Assembly: GCF_017696075.1 (NCBI RefSeq)
Contig: NZ_JAAORI010000003.1
Coordinates: 558,001-622,000, forward strand
Length of the DNA: 64,000 nt
Origin: Prochlorococcus marinus XMU1411
GTDB lineage: Bacteria > Cyanobacteriota > Cyanobacteriia > PCC-6307 > Cyanobiaceae
Direction: 5' to 3'
The translations under genes were made by a program, and so were the position numbers. Positions within the stretch are counted from its first letter, which is position 1, and every line of letters begins with the position of its first letter. Of the stretch, positions 57,675 through 64,000 are shown in pieces. The notes under the pieces were generated by a model. It saw only the letters and a program-made list of their open reading frames with translations, ran no database searches and was not told where the DNA came from.

Positions 57675-58064
57675 ATGTCAATTTTAGATAAGGTTAAGAT
57701 AGGAAATGATGTTCAAGTTAACCTAGAACTATCAAAGGATAGACTTAACAAAGAAACTATTGATGCGATAAATGTTTCTTCATTGGGTAAAATAAGTGAT
57801 TTTAGAATAACTGATGGCAAAGGTATTGGAGTTGTCTTGGAATTATCTAATGGGAAAGAACAATGGTTTTTTGAGGATGAAATTGATCTTCTCGACGAAA
57901 ATGGTAATGTAATTAAAAAAAATAATGATAACAAAGAGAATAGTAATTTTATATTTAATTTCATAAGAGGATTAAATTATGAAAATAAAAATAAGGTAAG
58001 CGAGTTACTTAATCCAATTAACTTTTTTATCTGGCTGGTTGTATCGTTTAAAGATATTTTTTAA
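57675..58064 (+). CDS. DUF2862-like protein
   Basis: A 129-residue protein. Residues about 5-75 (VKIGNDVQVNLELSKDRLN ... GKISDFRITDGKGIGVVLEL ... QWFFEDEIDLLD) match the small SH3-like DUF2862 domain of cyanobacteria. The C-terminal ~50 residues are an added Asn/Lys-rich linker and a short hydrophobic segment (NFFIWLVVSF) that could touch the membrane. Function unknown. It precedes the ABC-2 operon by 78 bases. Confidence 0.78.
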   Translation: MSILDKVKIGNDVQVNLELSKDRLNKETIDAINVSSLGKISDFRITDGKGIGVVLELSNGKEQWFFEDEIDLLDENGNVIKKNNDNKENSNFIFNFIRGLNYENKNKVSELLNPINFFIWLVVSFKDIF

Positions 58065-58142
58065 TTGGTTAAAAAATTTTCTAAAATAAAAATAATTCAT
58101 AAATTTATTTAAATATAAAATTTCAATAATTTAAAATTTTAA

Positions 58143-59138
58143 ATGGTAAAAAATATTATCGATGTAAGAAATTTATCTAAGTCATTTGATATCTCTTCCA
58201 AAGAACCAGGCTTAAAAGGAACAATTAAACATTTTTTTAGAAGACAAACAAAAAGTTTAAAAGTTATAAAAGATATAAGTTTTGAAATTAATGAAGGAGA
58301 AATAGTGGGTTTTCTAGGTGCTAATGGAGCTGGGAAAACAACAATATTAAAAATGCTTTGTGGCTTAATTTATCCAAGTGAAGGTTCGATTTTGGTTTCA
58401 GGCTACTTACCATTCAGGAGAAAAGAAAATTTCCTAAAGAATATCACCTTAATAATGGGACAAAAGCAACAGCTTATTTGGGATCTTCCACCAATAGAAT
58501 CATTCTATTTGAATGCATCAATATATGACTTAGATAAGTTCGAAGCTAAAAAGAGAATAAAAAAACTATCGGAAATGCTTGAAATTGATGAAGAGCTATT
58601 TATACCTGTTAGAAAACTTTCACTAGGTCAGCGTATGAAATCAGAATTACTAGCAGCTTTATTACATGAACCAAATATTCTATTTTTAGACGAGCCGACA
58701 CTCGGATTAGATATTAATGCACAGAGAAATTTAAGAAAATTCCTTCAAAAATATAATAAGGAAACTAATGCAACGATATGCCTAACCAGTCATTACATGA
58801 AAGATATTACATCGCTATGCAAGAGAGTTATATGTGTGCACGAAGGGGCAATATCATATGACGGAGAACTTGACCTATTACTAAAAAAACTTTCTCCTGT
58901 TAAAGAAATATTAATAGTTTGTCGTTCAGAAGAGGATGCAATTAAATTAGAAAATTCTGGTTTTACTGTTAAAAATAAAATAAAGAATGAAATCACTATA
59001 AAAATTGAAAACAACTCTATTACCTCTTCACTAAAAACTATCCTAAATAATTTCGATATTGAAGACCTTTTTATAAATGAACCACCTATAGATGAAGTAA
59101 TTGGGAAGGTATTAATTAAAAAAGATTATGATATCTAA
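58143..59138 (+). CDS. ABC-2 type transporter ATP-binding protein
   Basis: A 331-residue ATPase. Walker A GANGAGKTT (about 59-67), Q-loop region LIMGQKQQLIWDL, signature LSLGQRMKSELLAALLHEP (about 159-177), Walker B NILFLDEPTLGLD and the H-loop TSHYMKD are all intact. The C-terminal ~90 residues are the extra domain of the NatA/DrrA-like group. It overlaps the first permease gene by 11 bases. The substrate is not predictable. Confidence 0.93.
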   Translation: MVKNIIDVRNLSKSFDISSKEPGLKGTIKHFFRRQTKSLKVIKDISFEINEGEIVGFLGANGAGKTTILKMLCGLIYPSEGSILVSGYLPFRRKENFLKNITLIMGQKQQLIWDLPPIESFYLNASIYDLDKFEAKKRIKKLSEMLEIDEELFIPVRKLSLGQRMKSELLAALLHEPNILFLDEPTLGLDINAQRNLRKFLQKYNKETNATICLTSHYMKDITSLCKRVICVHEGAISYDGELDLLLKKLSPVKEILIVCRSEEDAIKLENSGFTVKNKIKNEITIKIENNSITSSLKTILNNFDIEDLFINEPPIDEVIGKVLIKKDYDI

Positions 59139-59922
59139 TTTGATTAACCGTAAAATATTCACCTTATTAAAAGTCCAATATTCAAACATGTTGGAATATA
59201 GGGTAGAAATTGCATTATGGGCAATTTCAGGGATTATTCCTTTTTTCATGTTAAACATTTGGACAAACAATAATCTTAATGAATCGATAAACATTAGTGA
59301 TGTTATGCTTTCTAGGTATTTCTTATGTGCTTTTTTTGTAAGACAGTTTTCTGTAGTTTGGGTTGTATTTAGTTTTGAAGAGGATTCTCTCATGGGAAAA
59401 GTATCTCCGTATTTAATCCAACCTTTAAATCCATTTTTCAGATATTTTGCACAACATCTTGCTGAACAAATAACAAGATTTCCTTTCGCACTAATAATCG
59501 CATTTTTCTTTTTTATTTTTAATCCAGAAAGTTTATGGATACCAAATTTAGGAATTTTACTCTTATCGATAGTATCTACTTTCTTATCCTTCTTGATTCA
59601 ATTTTTAATTCAGTCAATAGTTGCATGTCTATGTTTCTGGACAGAAAAAGCATCATCGATAGAAAGATTGTTATTTATTCCAACTTTATTTCTCTCAGGT
59701 CTTTTAGCACCAGTAGTCTCATTCCCCGCATATGTTAAATCTTGGATTTATTTGACTCCTTTTCCATATCTAATTGATTTCCCTGCGAACTTACTGTCAG
59801 GTAATGAAACAAATATTAGTGGAGGCTTAAGTATGCAAATTCTATGGATTGTTTTACTTTTCCCATTATTTAAGAAAATCTGGTCTGAAGGAACGAAAAA
59901 ATATACAGCAATGGGGTCATGA
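59128..59922 (+). CDS. ABC-2 type permease, first subunit
   Basis: A 264-residue membrane protein with about six spans (for example 26-44, 62-80, 115-135, 141-165, 180-200, 235-252). The LIQPLNPFFRYFAQHLAEQ segment after the second helix pair is typical of the ABC2_membrane_6-type permease family. It overlaps the ATPase gene upstream and the second permease downstream by 4 bases, so the three are one translationally coupled operon. Confidence 0.87.
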   Translation: MISNLINRKIFTLLKVQYSNMLEYRVEIALWAISGIIPFFMLNIWTNNNLNESINISDVMLSRYFLCAFFVRQFSVVWVVFSFEEDSLMGKVSPYLIQPLNPFFRYFAQHLAEQITRFPFALIIAFFFFIFNPESLWIPNLGILLLSIVSTFLSFLIQFLIQSIVACLCFWTEKASSIERLLFIPTLFLSGLLAPVVSFPAYVKSWIYLTPFPYLIDFPANLLSGNETNISGGLSMQILWIVLLFPLFKKIWSEGTKKYTAMGS

Positions 59923-60713
59923 ATTTAAGAAAATATTTAAAAGTTTATAAAAAATTCCTACATACTTCTTTAGCTTCTGAATTGGAGTATAAGACAAATA
60001 TATTAGTTGATTTAATTACTGCAATTTTAAGTTTAGTAGGGAGTATTTTTCTACTATCTATTTTCTTTCAAAATAATGGATATATTGGAGGGTGGGAATT
60101 TGAACAGGCACTAATAATCCAAGCTATTTATACAATTTTGAATGGAATAACAAATACATGGTTCAATCCTAATCTTACAGAAATAGTTAAACACATAAGA
60201 GAAGGAACATTAGACTTCGTACTTTTAAAACCTATTGATAGTCAATTTTTTATTTCATTAAAAAAAATAAATCCATCTGGATTTTTAGAAATTATGCTTG
60301 GATTTTTCTTGTTGCTCTTCTGCATAAGAATAAATCAAATAAATTTAAGTTTAAGTTTTCTAAGCCTATCCTTGATTACGATAAGCTGCTCGATTTGTAT
60401 TTTATATAGCCTATGGTTCTTTATATCTACTACTACTATTTGGTTTGTTAAGACTTGGAATGCGATAGAAGTATTAAGATCATTTCTTTATATTGGAAGA
60501 TTTCCTCTAAATTCATTTTCATTTTCTTTAAGAGTTTTTTTTAGTATTTTCATTCCTATCGCTTTTATAACTACAATACCTTCTGAAGTTTTTCTAGGAC
60601 TTTCTCAAGTGTGGAAAATATTGCTTGAAATTGTTGTTGCCATAATATTCCTTATTACTTCGAGAAAGTTCTGGTTATTTGCATTAAAGTTCTATACGTC
60701 AGCATCTAGCTAA
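59919..60713 (+). CDS. ABC-2 type permease, second subunit
   Basis: A 264-residue paralogue-like membrane protein with the same length and topology as its neighbour. The segment IREGTLDFVLLKPIDSQFFI (about 90-109) parallels its partner's LIQPLNPFF. Together they would form a heterodimeric membrane channel for the upstream ATPase. The operon ends here: the next gene is on the other strand, 3 bases away. Confidence 0.87.
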   Translation: MNLRKYLKVYKKFLHTSLASELEYKTNILVDLITAILSLVGSIFLLSIFFQNNGYIGGWEFEQALIIQAIYTILNGITNTWFNPNLTEIVKHIREGTLDFVLLKPIDSQFFISLKKINPSGFLEIMLGFFLLLFCIRINQINLSLSFLSLSLITISCSICILYSLWFFISTTTIWFVKTWNAIEVLRSFLYIGRFPLNSFSFSLRVFFSIFIPIAFITTIPSEVFLGLSQVWKILLEIVVAIIFLITSRKFWLFALKFYTSASS

Positions 60714-60716
60714 ATA

Positions 60717-60983
60717 TTATTTAACAACCTCTCTGCAGAATTCCCAAATACTTTGTTTACTTTTCAAATTAGAAATCCTCGATATTTCCTTAAAAATAGG
60801 TTTAGATTTTTCAATAGATAAAAGTTTACAGTTGTATTCAATTTGATAATATCTTGAAATGTTCCCAAATTTGACGGCGATATCACAAAAGATAATTATG
60901 AGCGCAAGTTTAAAAATAATCCTTAAAAAACCTAAGAATGAATTTGAATAATTATCTTTTTCAGTTTTTACTTCAAACTTCAT
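60717..60983 (-). CDS. Small membrane protein (88 aa), unknown function
   Basis: An 88-residue protein with one transmembrane segment (about 18-37, FLGFLRIIFKLALIIIFC) and a soluble C-terminus containing two cysteines (NCKLLS; EFCREVVK). No family recognised. It converges with the ABC-2 operon and directly follows the 75-residue gene, whose stop overlaps its start region. Confidence 0.62.
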   Translation of the reverse strand: MKFEVKTEKDNYSNSFLGFLRIIFKLALIIIFCDIAVKFGNISRYYQIEYNCKLLSIEKSKPIFKEISRISNLKSKQSIWEFCREVVK

Positions 60984-61210
60984 TATTTAACTATATGCTG
61001 AGGACACTTAATTGCAGCAATAGCAACAGCTGTTACTTTAAAATTTTCTGACTTCTCAATAACCTTTTTTACTTCTAATGGTCCAAATTTATGACTTGCA
61101 TCACTGTAAGAAAGGAGTAAAGATTTATAATTATCATGTCCTAAATTTCTATATTCGCAGAAATTATCTCCAACAAAGTTCAAAAGAGTTAGTAATGTCA
61201 ATTCAATCAT
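60983..61210 (-). CDS. Small protein (75 aa), unknown function
   Basis: A 75-residue protein. The first ~12 residues are hydrophobic (MIELTLLTLLNF) and might be a weak signal, followed by CEYRNLGHDNYKSLLLSY and a C-terminal VTAVAIAAIKCPQHI. Two cysteines suggest a possible disulfide if exported. It pairs with the 88-residue gene on the same strand, sharing a base at the junction. I do not recognise a family. Confidence 0.62.
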   Translation of the reverse strand: MIELTLLTLLNFVGDNFCEYRNLGHDNYKSLLLSYSDASHKFGPLEVKKVIEKSENFKVTAVAIAAIKCPQHIVK

Positions 61211-61423
61211 TAAAGCTTTTTAACTAACAAATTTTTCAAATAATACAAAGCATAACATTTTAAACATATTAAATTACTAAAAACACTAGAAATCATGAAA
61301 TAAGAAGTTCACTTATAAATTTATAAAATACTTAATTTTCAATAAATGCAAGGGTTAAAAAAATTAAAATCATTAAACCGCTATCTGTAGTGTGTATTGG
61401 GTATTTAATTTGCACTACTTATA

Positions 61424-61503
61424 GGGGGTTGCAATTTTTGGGAAATTGGTTTAAAAATAAGATTCCCCATCACCCGGCCCCACATATGTGAGGCCTTTTT
61501 TTT
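61424..61503 (+). ncRNA. Candidate small RNA with intrinsic terminator
   Basis: A G-rich start (GGGGG at 61424) leads to a ~50-base body with ATTCCCCATCACCC, which could pair with the 5' G run, then the terminator hairpin. The nearest upstream plus-strand gene ends at 60713, with two reverse-strand genes between, so read-through from it is unlikely. The 5' end is a guess; a weak TATAG lies just before it. I cannot match it to a named Yfr RNA. Confidence 0.5.
61476..61503 (+). terminator. Strong intrinsic terminator
   Basis: GGCC-C-CACAT and ATGTG-A-GGCC form a stem of about nine pairs with one mismatch, followed by eight T (61496-61503). It is the clearest terminator in this part of the window and has no upstream coding gene on its strand. 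Confidence 0.82.
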
Positions 61504-61656
61504 GATTTTAAATAAAGTCTAAAAGTATTATTAAATAAAACGAGTAATTCATTAACCCCTTTATATAAAGTATAAAGATAATAAATAATTTATTTTTTAA
61601 TTTATAATCCTGATTTAGAATTTTTTACCAAAATGTACTACTTTCCTCCAATAATT

Positions 61657-62469
61657 TTATAAAAAGCTTTTTATGGATTTAATCAATAAGCTAATACCAA
61701 CCAAAATACAAACTGTTATAAAAGTTTTCTTAATAAGTATATTCCCATTTAATTTTGACAAGTGAGCTCCGAAAAAACCTCCTGTAAAGGAACCAATTAT
61801 TAAAACTATCAATAAATTTAATGGAACCGATCCTATTCTTGCCAAAAATACTGCTCCGACAAAATTCCAAAAAATCCCAACAGTAAAAAATGTCATACTT
61901 ATGGCCCGAAGAAAATCCATTTCAAAAGTTTTTATTAATAGTATTGTTACAAGCAATCCAGTTCCTGAAGAAATAGAACCATTTAATATACCTATAAGAA
62001 AAATAAAAATTAAAAATCTAATTTTATGAACAAAATTAAGCTCTTTATTACCAGATGTTAGACCTAAATCTGGTTTAAGGAATGAGTAAAAAGCTAATAA
62101 TATGGATATTATTCCTAAAATTAAGTACAAATAATTTTCAGATATAGATTCAACTACAGAAGCCCCAAAAATTACTCCTGGCAATCCAAAAATTAAAATT
62201 TGACAAGCAACACTTATATCATTACCTAAAGATTTGTAATTTCTTAAGGAACCCCCTATTCCTAGTGCTACTGTTGCTAATTTATGACTAGCCAGAGCCT
62301 GATAATAAGGAACTCCAGATAAAATCAATGCAGGCAATTGTAATAATCCTGCTCCTCCTCCAGAAATCGCTGAGAACGTATTAGAAAAAAACGATATCAA
62401 AAAGATATAAATACTTTTAAATATAGAATCATCAAAATCTACTAATAATATTGTTAATAAATAAAGCAT
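61657..62469 (-). CDS. TauE/SafE family permease
   Basis: A 270-residue membrane protein with about eight spans. Features of the family are the early FSNTFSAISGGGAGLLQLPAL segment (in parts, about 28-48), the SHKLATVALGIGGSL motif (about 61-75), and the mirrored GILNGSISSGTGLLVTILLI in the second half (about 160-179). Family members export sulfite, sulfoacetate or other organic anions; the substrate here is unknown. Confidence 0.88.
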   Translation of the reverse strand: MLYLLTILLVDFDDSIFKSIYIFLISFFSNTFSAISGGGAGLLQLPALILSGVPYYQALASHKLATVALGIGGSLRNYKSLGNDISVACQILIFGLPGVIFGASVVESISENYLYLILGIISILLAFYSFLKPDLGLTSGNKELNFVHKIRFLIFIFLIGILNGSISSGTGLLVTILLIKTFEMDFLRAISMTFFTVGIFWNFVGAVFLARIGSVPLNLLIVLIIGSFTGGFFGAHLSKLNGNILIKKTFITVCILVGISLLIKSIKSFL

Positions 62470-62609
62470 TAACTATAAAATGTCCTTTGTATTAATAATT
62501 TAAAATTATTCTCTTCATAAGAAGCATTTGCTTTAAGAAGTCTTATATTATCTTTTTCAATCATACTTTAAAAAAAACTGTTATTATCGAAAAAATTATC
62601 AAGAATTTT

Positions 62610-62951
62610 ATGCATAGACAAGATGCAATTTATCTTGATCAGTTTTGCCCCAAGATAAGTAATAAAAATTGGAGAGAGTCACTTAATAAACTTACTAATT
62701 ATAAATGTATTTATTGCGGTAAGCCCTCAGAATCTCTCGACCACCTTCACCCAATGGCAAAAGGGGGGATTAGCAGTTCAAGTAATTGCGTACCATGTTG
62801 TTTGTCATGTAATGGGAAGAAATCAGATTCAGAAGTTCTTAGTTGGTACAGAAAACAAAATTTTTATGATCCTCGAAGAGCTATGGCTATACGAGCATGG
62901 TTTAATGATGATTTAAAACTAGCTTCAGTTCTTTTGAACTACTTAAATTAA
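62610..62951 (+). CDS. HNH endonuclease-domain protein
   Basis: A 113-residue protein with a compact HNH domain: CIYCGKPSESLDHLHPMAKGG (in two parts, about 34-54) gives the first CxxC and the catalytic His region, and NCVPCCLSCNGKKSD (about 60-74) gives the Asn and second CxxC. The C-terminal YDPRRAMAIRAWF is also seen in cyanobacterial relatives. It is standalone with no methylase or phage genes nearby, so its target is unclear. Confidence 0.88.
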   Translation: MHRQDAIYLDQFCPKISNKNWRESLNKLTNYKCIYCGKPSESLDHLHPMAKGGISSSSNCVPCCLSCNGKKSDSEVLSWYRKQNFYDPRRAMAIRAWFNDDLKLASVLLNYLN

Positions 62952-63038
62952 ACGATGAATGATAAATTGATTGAGATACAAAAAAATATTTTTGTATATC
63001 CTTAAACAGGATCCTTCATTTTAGTAAGAAATGGTTTA

Positions 63039-63233
63039 TTAAATTATTCTTATTCTTTCTGAATTAATATTATTGCTCTTAAAAATCGAGATATTAGAAT
63101 AATCATCTTTCCACATTATTGGTGAATCTATAATCTTTCTCTCTGGAGACTTTACTGAAAAAATCAATCCAAATACAAAAAGGATGGTAATCAAAATTAT
63201 AGTCAATACTAATTTGTCTGAAATATTATTCAT
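63039..63233 (-). CDS. Small single-span membrane protein (64 aa)
   Basis: A 64-residue protein with one N-terminal transmembrane segment (about 8-26, LVLTIILITILFVFGLIF) and a polar tail (SPERKIIDSPIMWKDDYS). Probably anchored with its tail outside the cytoplasm. It follows the secreted 133-residue gene by 9 bases on the same strand, suggesting a two-gene envelope unit. No family recognised. Confidence 0.62.
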   Translation of the reverse strand: MNNISDKLVLTIILITILFVFGLIFSVKSPERKIIDSPIMWKDDYSNISIFKSNNINSERIRII

Positions 63234-63242
63234 TAAACTAAT

Positions 63243-63644
63243 CTATCTTGAAAAATTTATGTCAGGAGTAGTTTTTTCGTAAATTTCTAGAAAATATGAT
63301 TTAAAATAATCAACTCCCTCCTTTCCAATTAATCCAAACGACCATCCACAATCATTTACTACTTGCAATGAAATTTGATTTGCTAAGTCACTTTTCTCAA
63401 TCCATTTTTTCTGAGGATTGTAAGAGAAAGATATAATGTTTTCAGTTTTTACAATAGCTGATTTCATTGCTTCGTCTTTAGAAAGACCATTTTGGATGGC
63501 ATTACAATATTTCTTAGAGAAATTATTAGAAATCCTATTTTGTAGCAAACTAACACTAGGATCGGATGTATCAAAAGCCAAACCTATTGCAGGTTTTAAT
63601 TGAATAATTATAAAAAAAAGTAAGACAAAAAGTAATTTTAACAA
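63243..63644 (-). CDS. Secreted protein (133 aa), unknown function
   Basis: A 133-residue protein with a clear signal peptide (about 1-24, LLFVLLFFIIIQLKPAIGLAF). The mature region has two cysteines (KKYCNAIQNGLSKDEAM; VVNDCGWSFGL) and a mostly helical pattern. The arrangement, including the YCNAIQNGLSKDEA segment, looks like a conserved cyanobacterial exported family I cannot name. First gene of a pair with the 64-residue membrane protein. Confidence 0.7.
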   Translation of the reverse strand: MLKLLFVLLFFIIIQLKPAIGLAFDTSDPSVSLLQNRISNNFSKKYCNAIQNGLSKDEAMKSAIVKTENIISFSYNPQKKWIEKSDLANQISLQVVNDCGWSFGLIGKEGVDYFKSYFLEIYEKTTPDINFSR

Positions 63645-63807
63645 CAGCTATTAAAAAATAGTTTATAAGTAATATAATAATATTTTAAAATTGTTTTTCA
63701 ATTAAATTTGATAATTATTAAAAGCAAATTAAATTTCAATTTATTAATAATTAAAAGTATTGCGATAAGTTCAGTAATAATAGTCAGAGGTTTATTTGAC
63801 TACAAAT

Positions 63808-64000
63808 ATGTACGAATCATTGATGACATTGCTATTTTTTCCTGATTGGACAAATGGATTACCTTCAGATTTCTTAATTCTTCATTTTTTTGTAGGAGCT
63901 GTGATTTTCCCATTCAACATGATTCATGCTAAAGCAAGAAAAATTGACAGTCAAAACCCACAGGAAGCCGCTAATGGGTATAAAAATTCTGACAATGCAA
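63808..64000 (+). CDS. Small membrane protein, 3' end cut by window
   Basis: Open from ATG 63808 to the window edge, 64 codons. One hydrophobic segment (about 22-38, LILHFFVGAVIFPFNMI) is preceded by an aromatic N-terminus (YESLMTLLFFPDW) and followed by a polar tail (KARKIDSQNPQEAANGYK). Probably near its end. No family recognised. Confidence 0.55.
   Translation, partial: MYESLMTLLFFPDWTNGLPSDFLILHFFVGAVIFPFNMIHAKARKIDSQNPQEAANGYKNSDNA

Larger units (their letters stand above)
61211..61656. other. Long intergenic region containing a candidate small RNA
   Basis: No protein-coding frame seen. The middle is notably less AT-rich than its flanks and ends in a strong plus-strand terminator with no plus-strand gene before it. 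This is described as an ncRNA candidate. The remaining right part is AT-rich spacer. Confidence 0.6.

Overview
This AT-rich window (roughly 30% G+C by eye) is a piece of a marine picocyanobacterial chromosome, most likely a high-light-adapted Prochlorococcus. The inference rests on very low G+C, tight packing with frequent 4-base overlaps, chlorophyll genes (acsF, chlH), several cyanobacteria- or plastid-restricted families (DUF1651, DUF2996, DUF3038/DUF4335, Ycf20, Ycf36, CCB2/CCB4) and many sub-60-residue proteins. No insertion sequence, integrase, CRISPR array or prophage was found. Family assignments were made by reading translations, without database searches.

Layout. 1-5 kb: 3' part of metH, DUF2237, an Ap4A phosphorylase-like gene. 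5-7 kb: an unusual ribbon-helix-helix plus J-domain protein, followed by three copies of a ~49-bp dyad repeat around a small secreted protein gene. 7-16.2 kb: housekeeping genes (pheT, rpmG-rpsR, a short RNase II-type enzyme, metG-lptC, a CCB2/CCB4 protein, cobU, trmL, tRNA-Met, clpS). 16.2-19.8 kb: a gene-sparse accessory patch with about ten very small ORFs, a decayed thioredoxin-domain pseudogene, and a ribbon-helix-helix regulator with palindromic operator-like sites. 20-34 kb: 2-Cys peroxiredoxin, an FtsH-like protein with a destroyed zinc site, rpmF, Ycf20, a HAD phosphatase, a two-gene Mnx/UPF0016 transporter, an RNase R-like protein without its catalytic aspartates, acsF, tldD-pmbA-fmt. 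34-49 kb: terC, mfd, a reverse-strand cluster of cyanobacterial DUF proteins ending in dapB, chlH, then folP-tpiA. 49-64 kb: an ABC exporter, carB, the DUF3318-rsfS-Ycf36-asparaginase run, initiator tRNA, an ABC-2 transporter operon, a candidate small RNA, a TauE/SafE permease, an HNH protein and small envelope proteins.

How the genes fit together. Translation is heavily represented (pheT, metG, fmt, initiator and elongator tRNA-Met, L33, S18, L32, rsfS, trmL). Chlorophyll synthesis has the Mg-chelatase large subunit and the oxidative cyclase. One-carbon and amino-acid metabolism has metH, folP, dapB and carB. Protein quality control and peptide processing have clpS, the FtsH-like protein and TldD/PmbA.

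The observations most worth following are the three phased 35-bp dyad repeats next to the RHH-J protein, the two enzyme-like proteins with lost active sites, the pseudogene, the autoregulation-like operators at 17.5-17.9 kb, and the DUF3038 gene without a usable ATG/GTG/TTG at its domain start.
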